Shown here in pieces: positions 9,126 through 18,612 of a stretch of 64,000 nt of DNA (the stretch's first letter is position 1; the number at the start of each line of letters is the position of its first letter). A program made the position numbers and the translations under genes. Under the pieces are notes generated by a model. That model worked only from the letters and a program-made list of their open reading frames with translations, had not been told where the DNA came from and ran no database searches. The stretch is from Streptomyces sp. NBC_01276. GTDB lineage: Bacteria > Actinomycetota > Actinomycetes > Streptomycetales > Streptomycetaceae. The DNA lies in contig NZ_CP108443.1 in the NCBI RefSeq assembly GCF_041435355.1, positions 434,001 to 498,000 of the forward strand, read 5' to 3'.

Positions 9126-10313
9126 ATGACCGAGCCCGTCGCGTTCCCCGAGGACCGCACCTGCCCCTACCACCCGCCGGCCGCCTACGACCCGCTCCGG
9201 GGCGGCGCCCCCCTCAAGCGGGTGACGTTCTTCGACGGCCGTTCGGTGTGGGCGGTGACCGGACACGCCGCCGCGAGGGCGCTGCTGGGGGACGCGCGGC
9301 TGTCCAGTGACAGCGAGAACGAGGCGTTCCCCGTGCCCTCCGAGCGCTACGTCGGGCTGCTGCGCCGACGCACGCCGCTGCTGGGCGTCGACGACCCCGA
9401 GCACAACCGCCAGCGCCGGCTCCTGATCCCGGGCTTCACGCTCAAGCGCACCCACGCGATGCGTCCGCGGATCCAGGAGATCGTCGACCAGCTGATCGAC
9501 GACATGATCGCCAGGGGCCCGAAGGTGGAACTGGTGGGCGAATTCGCCCTGCCGATGCCGTCGAAGGTCATCTGCTCGATGCTCGGCGTGCCGTACGCGG
9601 ACCACTCCTTCTTCGAGGAGCAGTCGCGCCGGCTGCTGCGCGGCCCCGAGCTGTCCGATGTGGAGGACGCGAGGGACCGGCTGGAGGACTACCTGCGGGC
9701 ACTGATCGAGGCCAAGCAGGCGGAGCCGGGCGAGGGCATGCTCGACGACATCATCCGTGAGCAGACCGCCGTGGGCGAGTTCGACGCCGGGGAACTGGCG
9801 GGGCTGGCGTTCATCCTGCTCATCGCCGGCCACGAGACCACGGCCAACATGGTCTCGCTGGGCGCCTACACCCTGCTGGAGCACCCCGAGCGGCTGGCCG
9901 AGCTGCGGGCGGACCCCTCGCTCGTACCGACGGCCGTCGAGGAGCTGATGAGGTACCTGTCGATCGTCGAAGGCATGCTGCGCGTCGCCCGCGAGGACAT
10001 CGAGATCGCGGGGGAGACGATCCGCAAGGACGACGGCGTGGTCTTCTCCCTCTCCCTCGTCAACCGCGACGAGAGCGTCTACCCCCACCCCGACGTGCTC
10101 GACTGGCAGCGCTCGGCGCGCCACCACATCGGATTCGGCTTCGGCATCCACCAGTGCCTCGGGCAGAACCTGGCCCGCGCGGAGATGGAGATCGCCCTGG
10201 GCACCCTGATCACCCGGCTTCCCGGGCTCCGGCTGGACGCTCCCGCGCAGGAGATCCCGTTCAAGCCGGGCGACACCATCCAGGGCATCGTCCAGCTCCC
10301 CGTGGCCTGGTGA
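9126..10313 (+). CDS. Cytochrome P450, CYP105-like
   Basis: A complete 395-residue class I bacterial P450. The I-helix oxygen-binding motif is AGHETT (234-239), the K-helix ExxR is EELMR (272-276), and the heme loop is FGFGIHQCLG (337-346) with the axial Cys at 344. The SSDSENEAFP and TPLLGVDDPEHNRQRRLL blocks and the N-terminal FPEDRTCPYHPP resemble the CYP105 family of Streptomyces, which hydroxylates diverse xenobiotics and secondary metabolites. The start is ATG with GAGG 6-9 bases upstream. A ferredoxin gene follows after only five bases, so the pair is an operon in which the ferredoxin supplies electrons. The substrate is unknown; no biosynthetic cluster surrounds it, so a detoxification role is plausible. 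Confidence 0.92.
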   Translation: MTEPVAFPEDRTCPYHPPAAYDPLRGGAPLKRVTFFDGRSVWAVTGHAAARALLGDARLSSDSENEAFPVPSERYVGLLRRRTPLLGVDDPEHNRQRRLLIPGFTLKRTHAMRPRIQEIVDQLIDDMIARGPKVELVGEFALPMPSKVICSMLGVPYADHSFFEEQSRRLLRGPELSDVEDARDRLEDYLRALIEAKQAEPGEGMLDDIIREQTAVGEFDAGELAGLAFILLIAGHETTANMVSLGAYTLLEHPERLAELRADPSLVPTAVEELMRYLSIVEGMLRVAREDIEIAGETIRKDDGVVFSLSLVNRDESVYPHPDVLDWQRSARHHIGFGFGIHQCLGQNLARAEMEIALGTLITRLPGLRLDAPAQEIPFKPGDTIQGIVQLPVAW

Positions 10314-10318
10314 GAGCC

Positions 10319-10522
10319 GTGCGTCCCGTCCACATCGCGATCGACACCGGCCGCTGCATCGGAGCGGGCCAGTGCGCCCTGACGGCCCCGGACGTGTTCA
10401 CCCAGGGCGACAGCGGATTCAGCGAGGTGCTGTCCGGCCGGGAGGACGGCAACGGCAACCCCCTGGTGCGCGAAGCCGCACGGGCCTGCCCGGTCGCGGC
10501 CATCGCGGTCCGCCCCCGCTGA
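10319..10522 (+). CDS. [3Fe-4S] ferredoxin partner of the P450
   Basis: A 67-residue acidic protein starts with GTG (reads MRPVHIAIDTGRCIGAGQC). It has the CX5C arrangement CIGAGQC (13-19) and the distal ACP near residue 57, the pattern of the single [3Fe-4S] ferredoxins that serve actinobacterial P450s (the missing second Cys of a 4Fe-4S motif is Ala/Gly). It begins five bases after the P450 stop; the only Shine-Dalgarno-like element is GAGAG in the P450 tail, so translation is probably coupled. It delivers electrons from a ferredoxin reductase encoded elsewhere. Confidence 0.9.
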   Translation: MRPVHIAIDTGRCIGAGQCALTAPDVFTQGDSGFSEVLSGREDGNGNPLVREAARACPVAAIAVRPR

Positions 10523-10918
10523 GAACGGCCTCCTCCCACGCACGGCGTACGCGGACGAGCGGCCCCCGGACCGGTACGTGGGCACGGCAACTGTCCGTGA
10601 CGGCGGCCATCTTCGGAACGCACGCCGTGGGAGGCCGCACCCACCCGTCGCCTCGTGCACAAGTCGCTGGCCCGCCCCGCCCCGCCCCGGCCGCCGGCTC
10701 CGCGGGGATCGCGGCCATGGCCGCCGACATGACGGGAGCACCCGCACAGGTGCCCTCCGCCGCGGAGCCCTCACTGGCGCTCCGCCTGGACGGCGCGACC
10801 CGCACCGACGCGCGCACCGCCTCGTGGGACGACACGCCTGAGCTACCACCCCGACACCGGCCCGTCCTTGCGAACCGGTCCCACGCCACCCGTAGGCTCG
10901 TAACCCCGGTTCTCCGGG
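10523..10918. other. No gene seen
   Basis: GC-rich sequence without a supported reading frame or a clear terminator for the P450 operon. Confidence 0.4.
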
Positions 10919-11210
10919 AATCAACCCGGGCGGATACTGCCGTGATCCGGGTGATGGAGGAGTCCAGCCTGGTCGAGCGGCGGGGCGACGCGTCCGACAA
11001 GCGGGTCACGCTGGTGTGCCTGACCGAAGCCGGCGCCTCCTACGTCCGGACGCGGCGCCAGGCGGGCGTCCACGCGTTCGAGCAGTTGATCGGCGAGCGC
11101 ACCGGCGACGAGCTCGAGGCGCTGGTGGCGGCCGGTCGGGTCGTGGCGCACGACGCCGGAATCGCGAAGCGCACCGTCCTGATCGAGAAGCCCGGCGCGT
11201 CGTCGCCGAC
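10919..11210 (+). pseudogene. MarR-family regulator, C-terminal fragment
   Basis: The frame reads RVMEESSLVERRGDASDKRV, TLVCLTEAGASYVRTRRQAG and GDELEALVAAGRVV, that is, the beta-wing and dimerisation helices of a MarR-type winged helix protein. The N-terminal helices and recognition helix are missing, and the end is degenerate. Two direct copies of CGCATGCCCCGTCTCG lie just downstream at 11227-11258. Confidence 0.65.
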
Positions 11211-12281
11211 CGCAAGTACGGGCGCGCGCATGCCCCGTCTCGCGCATGCCCCGTCTCGCGCAGTCCCGCCGCAGCCCGGCCACGACTCCGAGCGCGCTGA
11301 CGGTGGCCACGGGCGGCCACTCATCGACCAGGTGCCGCCGGCCGAGGCGGGTTCCCGGGCGGGGCGAGGGAGGCGAGAGCGGACGTGGGCTTCTCCTGAC
11401 GGGTGCGTAGACGAGCCGACGAGCCTTACGGGCCAGAAGCTACCCATGCTTGTCACGGCATGCAATACAGCTGCGAAAATTTTCTGCAACCACGTCATTC
11501 ACCTGGTGCAAGCCGACGGTTGGTCCAAGGCTGCTCGCGCTGCGGCAGGTGCGGTCACTCCGCCCCGGCTGCCTCGGAGGCGCAGATGTCCTCCGGGCGA
11601 TTCGAGCCGCTGACCTGCAGATACGGCAGTCGCCGAGGCCGACGCCATCGGGTCCGGGGGCGTCGAGGCGACGCGCCCGGACCGGGATGCCCGGCCGGCG
11701 CGCGAGCGAAGCCGACGCGATCGACCTCAACGCAACCATTGACATCGCTCATCAAGAGGCAACACAGTTCAACTTCTTCCAACATGCCGTTCGATGAAAG
11801 GAGTTACGAGTCTCCCGCCGCGGAGTCCGTCGCGGTGGCCGCTGTTCCCTCTCCCGCGCCCCTTGGCACAGGCACCCCGAGGGTCGTGAGGAACCCCCTC
11901 GATGCCCGTGCTGCTCGTCGTCCCGATCCTTCCGGCCCCGCGATGGCGGACGCGAAGCAGCGGCGGCAGAACGCGAGCGCCCGCGTCCACGGCTCAGGTG
12001 ACCTCGTCCGGCCAGAGGCACCCCGGCCGTGCTTCGGCATGGAAGCGATCGGAGGCGGTCGCACCGCACTCACGCTGACAGGGCTCCGGAGGCGCCCCGC
12101 CGCCCGGTCGGGTGACTTCCGGGACAACGTGATCGGCGGCATGCGCGAAAGCGCGTGGCCCGGACCGCCGACAGCCGCCGGGACTGCTCTGGCCCGGCAT
12201 GTTCCACGCCGCCACGGACGGGCGGTCGACACTGGCCGCCCCCGAATGAAACACCCCCCCACTGGAGAGGACCAATCACAC
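11211..12281. other. About 1 kb upstream of the glycosidase gene without a supported gene
   Basis: No frame has coding character. It contains an A/T-rich perfect palindrome GAAAATTTTC at 11475-11484 inside otherwise GC-rich DNA, and a GGAGAGG ribosome binding site at 12264-12270 for the gene that follows. The long leader might hold the promoter and operator of that gene. Confidence 0.4.
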
Positions 12282-15200
12282 ATGCGTCGACTCGCCTGTG
12301 TACTGTCCGCCGTGCTCGCAACAGCCGGCACCGCGATCGCCATCCCCAGCACTCCTGCGATGGCGGGGTCGCTGGCAGGGCCCTACGTATTCGAGATCGA
12401 GAACATGTCGCTGACCAATTTCGCGACAGAAACCGTGAACCACACCTGGAACGGCACATCGGTCGACAACGTCACCTATGCCCGGGGCACCTCAGGGCAG
12501 ACGAGCACCGCCAGAACAACCTTCAGTGGCGCTGACGGAGACTACGACCTCATCACGCGCTACAACGGCAATGTGGCGAACGGAGTGACCTACAAGCTCT
12601 CCGTGAACTCCAACCCCGTGGATTCCTGGGCCACGTCCCAGCGGTACGGCCGTGACTACACCGACCCGATGAGCATCGACACGCGTACGTCGAGCAAAGT
12701 GGCGCTCAAGGCCGGTGACACCATCGAGCTGACGGCCACGTCCACCGGCGAGGTGCCGCGCGTCGACAGGATCACGGTCCAGAGATACGTGGGGGCGCCC
12801 ACCAGCACCCTGACCCTGAATTCTCCGAACGCGACACTGAACGACGGCTTCAAATGGGGCAAGGACCGGGCCCTGGGCATGACGTTCTACCCGGGGAACC
12901 CGATGATGGGGCACGAACCCGAGTGGTGGCGCCTCAAGAATTCCACGCACACGACGGTGCAGCCCGGCTACTGGGGCGCTTACACCAACCGGGAGTCCTA
13001 CTACAACCGCGACATCTCCCACCAGTCGGACGGCGCGCACGCGCTCGGCCTGGACGCCGAGACGTTCAACATGGTGAAGACGTTCGCCGCCGATGCCGAC
13101 GATCCGGGTCAGAACGGCTGGCCGCTGTGGGCGCACAGCCCCTACGGAGCCATGTACTACATCGATGGCACCGGATTCCGGGAACTGCCGTCGCCGTTCA
13201 ACCTGATGGCCAAGGCTTACAAGCAGTACCAGTGGACCGGGAACTCGGACTGGATCAACGATCCGACGCTTTCCGCGTACTACGATTCGACGATGGGGTC
13301 CTTCCTGGACGGCCACGAGGTGAAGTGGAACGACGCCGACCCGGCCCGCGAGCAGCCGGTTTCGAAGAAGCAGCCGGGGGAGTACACGGCGACCTACTTC
13401 GAGTTCCCGAACGAGAACCTCGTCTCCGCGGGCGATTCGCTCGGGTACCAGTACCAGTCGATGCTGGCCTATTCGGAGATCCTGAAGGCGAAGGGTGACA
13501 ACGCCAACAGCACGAAGTGGGCCGATCGCGCGCAGCGGGTGCGTGACCAGTTCGAGAAGAACTGGTGGGACGCCTCGAACAACCGCTACATGCGTGGCAA
13601 GAACGCCGCCGGCACGGGATACAGCAGTTGGGGGCACGAAGCCAGCTTCCTGATGATGCTGACCGGGCTGGGCGACCACGGCCCCAGGACCGAGAGCTAC
13701 CTCGACTTCATCGCCGCCAACGATGACGATCTCAACGTCGAGGCGACCTCCTACCTGCCGGAGATGTACTACCAGTACAACCGGTCCGCGGAGGGCTGGG
13801 CGTGGCTCAAGAAGCTCATGACCGGCAAGAACACCTACCCGGAGATCTCGTTCCTGGCGGTCAGCAGCGTCATCGACGGCATGATGGGAGTGCAGCCGGA
13901 CGCCCCGAAGGACAAGGTGGCCACCATCTCGCGGCTGACGTCCGAGACGCCGTGGGCGGAGGTCGACCACATCAAGGTCGGTGACAACGACCTGAAGCTC
14001 AAGCACACCGGTACGACCGGTTCCACACTGACCAACAACTCCGGTGGCACCGTCAACTGGGAAGCCCAGTTCTACGGCACCCCCGCCAGCATCACCGTGA
14101 ACGGCACCGCGTACACGCCGCAGACCAAGTCGCTGTACGGCAAGACCGTGTCCTACGTGACCGTGCCGGTGGCCGGGGGCGCGACGGTGACCGCGACCGC
14201 CGGGACCTCGGAGGTCGACACCGAGGCCCCCACGGCGCCGGCCGACCTCGCATCGAGCAACGTGACGTCGAACAGCGTGGACCTGAAGTGGACGGCCTCG
14301 ACCGACAACGTCGGCGTGACCGGCTACAACATCTACCGCGGCACCACGCTCGTCGGCTCGTCGACGGGTACGAGCTTCACCGCGACGGGGCTGTCGGCCT
14401 CGACGCCCTACACGTTCACGGTGAAGGCGGTTGACGCCGCCGGGAATTCCTCCGGGGCCGGAAGTGCCGTCGACGTCACCACCGCCACCAGCGGAAACGG
14501 ACAGACGGCCGATCTGAGCGATCTCACCTGGAGCGACGCGAGAAGCGACTTCGGTACCGTTCAGAAGGACAAGAGCGTCGACTCGAACCCCATCAAGCTG
14601 AACGGCACCGCGTACGCGAAGGGCATCGGCACGCACGCGAACAGCACGATCACCTACTCCCTGAACGGCGGCTACTCGCGGTTCCGGTCGGACATCGGTG
14701 TCGATGACGAGGTCGCGGCGAACGCGACGGTCAAGTTCGAGGTGTGGGGTGACGGCGTCAAGCTGTACGAGAGCCCGTCGGTGATGACGCCGTCGAGCGC
14801 CACGCAGTCCGTCGACGTCAGCGTTGCCGGTGTGAAGTCGCTGGTGCTGAAGGTGACGGACGCGGGTGACGGCATCAACAGCGACCACGCCGACTGGGCC
14901 GGCGCCAAGCTCATCGGGAACCCGCAGGCGCCGACGGCCCTGAGCGACCTGAACTGGACGGGTACGCCCACGGCCGGATCGGGCACCGTTCAGAAGGACA
15001 AGAGCGTCGACTCGAACCCCATCAAGCTGAACGGCACCGCGTACGCGAAGGGCATCGGCACGCACGCGAACAGCACGATCACCTACTCCCTGAACGGCGG
15101 CTACTCGCGGTTCCGGTCGGACATCGGTGTCGATGACGAGGTCGCGGCGAACGCGACGGTCAAGTTCGAGGTGTGGGGTGACGGCGTCAAGCTGTACGAG

Positions 15201-15350
15201 AGCCCGTCGGTGATGACGCCGTCGAGCGCCACGCAGTCCGTCGACGTCAGCGTTGCCGGTGTGAAGTCGCTGGTGCTGAAGGTGACGGACGCGGGTGACG
15301 GCATCAACAGCGACCACGCCGACTGGGCCGACGCCAAGCTGGTGCGGTAG
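12282..15350 (+). CDS. Large secreted modular glycoside hydrolase (six-hairpin type) with FN3 and two NPCBM domains
   Basis: The 1022-residue protein starts at ATG with GGAGAGG 11 bases upstream; longer in-frame extensions are rejected. A Sec signal peptide (MRRLACVLSAVLATAGTAIA) ends at about SMA-G near residue 28-30. Residues ~32-170 form a CBM6/35-like beta-sandwich (VFEIENMSLTNF, GVTYKLSVNSNPVDSW). Residues ~190-640 are rich in Trp/Tyr and helices (GHEPEWWRLKNS, NRESYYNRDISHQSDGAHAL, YQYQSMLAYSEILKAKGD, YSSWGHEASFLMML) and look like an (alpha/alpha)6 catalytic domain; the GH family and substrate are not identified. FN3 covers ~646-737. Two NPCBM domains follow (~743-881 and ~886-1022), identical over 346 bases of DNA. 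It probably cleaves an extracellular polysaccharide or glycan. No transporter or regulator lies beside it. Confidence 0.85.
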   Translation: MRRLACVLSAVLATAGTAIAIPSTPAMAGSLAGPYVFEIENMSLTNFATETVNHTWNGTSVDNVTYARGTSGQTSTARTTFSGADGDYDLITRYNGNVANGVTYKLSVNSNPVDSWATSQRYGRDYTDPMSIDTRTSSKVALKAGDTIELTATSTGEVPRVDRITVQRYVGAPTSTLTLNSPNATLNDGFKWGKDRALGMTFYPGNPMMGHEPEWWRLKNSTHTTVQPGYWGAYTNRESYYNRDISHQSDGAHALGLDAETFNMVKTFAADADDPGQNGWPLWAHSPYGAMYYIDGTGFRELPSPFNLMAKAYKQYQWTGNSDWINDPTLSAYYDSTMGSFLDGHEVKWNDADPAREQPVSKKQPGEYTATYFEFPNENLVSAGDSLGYQYQSMLAYSEILKAKGDNANSTKWADRAQRVRDQFEKNWWDASNNRYMRGKNAAGTGYSSWGHEASFLMMLTGLGDHGPRTESYLDFIAANDDDLNVEATSYLPEMYYQYNRSAEGWAWLKKLMTGKNTYPEISFLAVSSVIDGMMGVQPDAPKDKVATISRLTSETPWAEVDHIKVGDNDLKLKHTGTTGSTLTNNSGGTVNWEAQFYGTPASITVNGTAYTPQTKSLYGKTVSYVTVPVAGGATVTATAGTSEVDTEAPTAPADLASSNVTSNSVDLKWTASTDNVGVTGYNIYRGTTLVGSSTGTSFTATGLSASTPYTFTVKAVDAAGNSSGAGSAVDVTTATSGNGQTADLSDLTWSDARSDFGTVQKDKSVDSNPIKLNGTAYAKGIGTHANSTITYSLNGGYSRFRSDIGVDDEVAANATVKFEVWGDGVKLYESPSVMTPSSATQSVDVSVAGVKSLVLKVTDAGDGINSDHADWAGAKLIGNPQAPTALSDLNWTGTPTAGSGTVQKDKSVDSNPIKLNGTAYAKGIGTHANSTITYSLNGGYSRFRSDIGVDDEVAANATVKFEVWGDGVKLYESPSVMTPSSATQSVDVSVAGVKSLVLKVTDAGDGINSDHADWADAKLVR
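14556..15330 (+). repeat. 346-bp perfect direct repeat encoding the NPCBM domains
   Basis: Bases 14556-14901 and 14985-15330 are identical throughout, with a period of 429 bases (143 codons); the 83-base spacer between them encodes the divergent linker. A single G/A difference ends the match before a further run of nine shared bases. The lack of synonymous differences implies recent duplication or ongoing gene conversion. Confidence 0.95.
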
Positions 15351-15356
15351 CACCGA

Positions 15357-15400
15357 CCCCCGGCCGACGGGAACCCTCCAGGTGACCCGTCGGCTCGGGG
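15357..15400 (+). terminator. Hairpin terminator after the glycosidase gene
   Basis: CCCCGGCCGACGGG pairs with CCCGTCGGCTCGGGG with one bulge, starting seven bases after the stop codon. Confidence 0.55.
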
Positions 15401-15960
15401 CCAGGGCACGCGCAACTCCGCAGTCGGGCGCGGGTGCCGCCCTGGGCCGTGGTTCGAACATGGCTGGATGCCCTTGACCCGCGTCGTGGTGATCTCGGCG
15501 TGGGGTGAGGGCGTCTTCTTTTGGACACAAGCGGATGGAATCGGATGGCTGGATCCCGTTCGGCGCGGGACGGTTCCCGTGGCGGTACCACGAGCGGCCC
15601 ATCGCCCCTGACGGCTGAGGGACGGCGGCACTCCGCGTCGGCCGGTGTCCGCTGTCCACGGCCCGGAACGCTTTGCGATCACGGTCGATGTCCGGTGCTA
15701 CGGGCTGGTGACGTACGACGCGGACACGGACGAGGACGCCCTGGGGCGCCGCGCCGCGAAGGAACAGCCGGCGAAGGACCGGCCGGCGAAGGACCGGGCT
15801 GCCGAGGACGTGGCCGCCGAGGGGTGTGCCGCGCAGGAGTCGGAGCCGCTCTCCACGCCCACCCCGTGACGAAACGGTCACATTCCCGTCATTCTCCGCG
15901 CACGTAGGCCGCGGAGGGTGGGGGGAGACCGGTACGCACGCGGCAGGTGAGGAGAACGAG
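15401..15960. other. Intergenic, with one doubtful 74-codon frame
   Basis: A plus-strand frame at 15645-15869 begins MSAVHGPERFAITVDVRCYG and ends in Lys/Glu/Asp/Ala-rich repeats made by a duplicated GCCGGCGAAGGACCG near 15768-15797. No ribosome binding site is seen, so it is not called as a gene. Otherwise nothing is seen. Confidence 0.35.
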
Positions 15961-16386
15961 ATGAACAAGGGTGCGCGGCACGCGGCCGTCACCGCGGTCG
16001 TCGGCCTGGCGGCCGGGGCCCTGTCCGCCTGGATCGCGGTCGCGGGCGACGGGGACGGGCTGAACGTGACCGCGGCGAGTCGCTTCGCCTCCGGGTACGT
16101 GCCGTACGCGGCCGTCGTACTGCTGGTCTCGGCCACGGCACCGACGGCGGTGCACGCCGTCCTGCGCGCCGTGCTCTCCCAGCTGATCATGGTCTGGGGC
16201 TACTACACGTGGGGTCCGATGATCACCTTCGAGCGCACCCCCACGCAAGCCGCGCACTACGCGCGCGAGTGGGCCGCCGTCGCCGTCACGGCCGTCCCGG
16301 CGGCGGCCCTGGGCACGTACGCCCTGGCCCGCGGAGCCCGGCGGCTCGTCACGCCGCGCGCGGGCCGGGCCGGCGCGGTCAGCTAG
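15961..16386 (+). CDS. Small integral membrane protein, unknown function
   Basis: A 141-residue protein with ATG start and GAGGAG ribosome binding site seven bases upstream. Hydrophobic segments lie at about residues 9-27 (VTAVVGLAAGALSAWIAVAG), 45-66 (YVPYAAVVLLVSATAPTAVH), 69-85 and 103-122 (AAVAVTAVPAAALGTYALAR), giving about four transmembrane helices, with an Arg-rich C-terminus that is probably cytoplasmic. There is no recognised domain and no coupled neighbour. Confidence 0.7.
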   Translation: MNKGARHAAVTAVVGLAAGALSAWIAVAGDGDGLNVTAASRFASGYVPYAAVVLLVSATAPTAVHAVLRAVLSQLIMVWGYYTWGPMITFERTPTQAAHYAREWAAVAVTAVPAAALGTYALARGARRLVTPRAGRAGAVS

Positions 16387-16421
16387 GGAGTGTTCGGCGC
16401 CGGGTCCCTGGGCCGCCGCGT

Positions 16422-16665
16422 ATGCGGGCGGTCGCCGGCTTCCGGCGGCGCACCCCGCGGGCGTCCCTGCTGCACGCGGAGTGTTCGTGCGGCTGGACGG
16501 GCCCGGAGCGCAGTCTCGGCTGGGAGCTGATCGAGGGAGAACGCCTGGAGGTGGCGGGGGATGGACAGGCGTCCGACTGCGAGCGGGACTGGGACGGCCA
16601 CACCGTCCGGGTCGAGGCGAGCACCGTCCCGCTCCCGGAATCGGTGACGATCGCAGACGCGTGCC
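16422..16665 (+). pseudogene. Truncated conserved Streptomyces hypothetical protein
   Basis: The frame from ATG 16422 reads SLLHAECSCGWTGPERSLGW, then DWDGHTVRVEASTVPLPESV, a Cys-containing N-terminal motif recalled from short Streptomyces proteins that continue with a helical region. Here coding character stops right after PESVTI and the frame runs into Arg-rich nonsense, so the C-terminal half is lost. Confidence 0.5.
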
Positions 16666-16899
16666 GTACCGGCCGTGGCCGGCCCCGGTTACAGCCTGTA
16701 CGCCCGGCGCGCAGGCCCGCACCGAGGGGGACCGGTCGGTGCGCGCGGAGGCGTTCGACGCGATGGCGTCCCGGCCGGTGGGACCTCGCGGCCGCCGTAC
16801 CTCCACCTGCGTCCGCGGTGACGACGACGGCCATCATCAGGACCAGCGCATCCCGACCTCGGACAGGGTCCCGCTTCGCCGCTGAACGTCCCGGTGCTC

Positions 16900-17127
16900 T
16901 CAGGGTTCGCCGTCTTCGCCCCCGGTTTCCGGGCTGCTTTGATCGTCCTGGTGATTCCGGCGATTCCGGCGGTTCTCGCGATCGGCCTCGTCGAGCTCTC
17001 GCATGCGGCGCTCGACGCCTTCCTTCAGGCTCTCCTGCTCCGGAGGCTCGGGCTTGGCCCCGGGCCGCTGGATCATCTCGCGCAGGCGATCCGCGCGCTC
17101 CTTGCGTTGCTGGGCGTCCTCACTCAC
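16900..17127 (-). CDS. Small charged coiled-coil-like protein
   Basis: A 75-residue protein starts with GTG, with GGGAGG six bases upstream. It is dominated by Glu, Arg, Gln and Asp (SEDAQQRKERADRLREMIQR) with heptad-like spacing and a disordered C-terminal tail (QDDQSSPETGGEDGEP). It looks like the short helical conserved hypothetical proteins common in Streptomyces. It lies 52 bases downstream of the larger minus-strand gene that ends at 17180 and may be cotranscribed with it. Confidence 0.65.
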   Translation of the reverse strand: MSEDAQQRKERADRLREMIQRPGAKPEPPEQESLKEGVERRMRELDEADRENRRNRRNHQDDQSSPETGGEDGEP

Positions 17128-17179
17128 GACGGCCTCCCTGGCAGGCGGGCCGAGGGCCGTCGGGGAACGATCGTCCTTC

Positions 17180-18070
17180 TCACTTCGCCTTCTTCCCCTT
17201 GGCCTTGTCCTTGGCCTTGAAGGCCTTCGCCGCCGGGTTCGCCCCCTTCAGCCGCTCGATCTGGGCGCGCCAATCGTCGGCCCGGGCGCCGGTGGATTCC
17301 TTGACGTGGGCCGTGAGGGTACGCGCGGCCAGGAAGGGCTTGGAGGAAGGGCCGCTGGCGGCCAGGCGGCTGACGGTCTTGGTCTGGGCGTCGATGGCCT
17401 CGCGGATGCTGCCGCTGCCCGACAGTTTGCCGAGTCTGCGGAACGTCGGCTCCTTGCCCTCGAACCAGGTCTGCTGCCACCACTCGCCCGTGGCCGCGTC
17501 CTCCCAGCTGATGTATCCGCCGCGCAGGATCGTCCGGGGCGCCGCGATGTGTCCGCCGAAGCTGTAGCGCGTGCCCGGGACGGTGACCGGATCGTAGAAG
17601 TGCGGGGTGAAGAAGTCGGAGACGAGCAGCCCGTTGACGGTGTAGCCGAACTCATCGGCCTCCGAGGGGTCGGCGACCTCGACGAGGAACCGGGCCTGTC
17701 CCTGCTCGGGGTGGGGAGACTTGCCGGACACCAGGCGGTTCCCGAACGGGTCGGCCAGCATTTCCAGCATCTCGTGGCTGGCGGTCAGCGACCAGCTGTC
17801 GCTGAACTCGATCAGGGAGAAGGGCTGGCCGTTCTCGTCCGTGTGGTACCCCGCCGCGTCAGGTACGTCGTCGACCACGATCAGCGGCCAGTACCCGACG
17901 GGAACGTCCTCCAGCCTGTCGAAGGCGTCCACCGTCGCGTTCACTTGCCACAGTGGTCCGAAGTCGCGAGTCGCCTGTTTCTGGAGCGCGGCGGCGACCC
18001 GGGTGATCTGTGAGGGGTTGATCTTGTTGATCTTGGTCTCGGACACGAGCGCGAGCTGGTTGATGAGCAT
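17180..18070 (-). CDS. Conserved protein with HExxE-like motif, putative metallopeptidase
   Basis: A 296-residue protein starts MLINQLALVSETKINKI; GAAGG lies about 12 bases upstream, and a possible longer start lacks a site. Residues ~40-110 contain NATVDAFDRLEDVPVGYWPL and the block SDSWSLTASHEMLEMLADPF. SHExxE followed by DP resembles zinc-peptidase-like motifs such as SHExxEAxTDP in secreted and phage-associated proteins. This is an inference from the motif only. A central beta-rich part follows (FLVEVADPSEADEFGYTVNG, DFFTPHFYDP), then a Lys-rich tail ending AKGKKAK. There is no signal peptide, so it is probably cytoplasmic or exported by an unusual route. Confidence 0.65.
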   Translation of the reverse strand: MLINQLALVSETKINKINPSQITRVAAALQKQATRDFGPLWQVNATVDAFDRLEDVPVGYWPLIVVDDVPDAAGYHTDENGQPFSLIEFSDSWSLTASHEMLEMLADPFGNRLVSGKSPHPEQGQARFLVEVADPSEADEFGYTVNGLLVSDFFTPHFYDPVTVPGTRYSFGGHIAAPRTILRGGYISWEDAATGEWWQQTWFEGKEPTFRRLGKLSGSGSIREAIDAQTKTVSRLAASGPSSKPFLAARTLTAHVKESTGARADDWRAQIERLKGANPAAKAFKAKDKAKGKKAK

Positions 18071-18612
18071 GGTCGCGGCTGACCTTCCGTTTCGGGACAG
18101 CGGCGGCTCGGAACCACTCCGGCTCCCCACGGCCGCCAGTCTCGTCGAGCTTCACAGAGCGGCGGCCCGATGATGCGCGCACACGTCCGAACGCGGGGAG
18201 ATTCCAGTCGAATGGCGGTTTACGAAAAGCGGTCCGCTCACGCGGGCGACCCCGTACCGGGTTGCCGCCCCCGCCCGCCACACCGCCGCGGGCTGTCGCG
18301 GCCCGGACGGCCGAATAGTCCCGGCAGGGTGATGCCGACTCCGGCTGTCATCGCGGCCCCCGCGGCGCGGTGTGGCGCCATTGCGGCCGTCAAAGTGCCG
18401 TCTGGCTCGGCCCACCTGCCCGGCACCCGTTCGAAAGGGGGCCGGGCAGGCGGACCCCAGGGCGAGACGTCATGGCAGAGCCTGCGCTCCGAACCCGTTC
18501 GCCCGCAGCGGTCCTGGCTCCTCGTACGGCCCATGCCGCGCTGCGGACCGTGCCCGGACACCGGATGCTGGGCGCGACCCCTGATCTGCCCGCGAGTGAC
18601 CTAGGAGGCACG
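18071..18612. other. Divergent promoter region, no gene
   Basis: Lies between the minus-strand gene starting at 18070 and the plus-strand TCD1 gene. No supported frame. AGGAGG at 18603-18608 is the ribosome binding site of the TCD1 gene. Confidence 0.4.

Noticed and set aside
12492..16190. A 1232-codon open frame on the minus strand
   Set aside because: It is antisense to the well-supported secreted glycosidase, has low-complexity Arg/Val/Gly-rich composition with no domain, and results from codon bias in GC-rich DNA.
18131..18612. A longer TCD1 protein starting near 18370-18475
   Set aside because: The upstream extension is Arg/Pro-rich with no motif, whereas GTG 18613 has an AGGAGG site at ideal distance.
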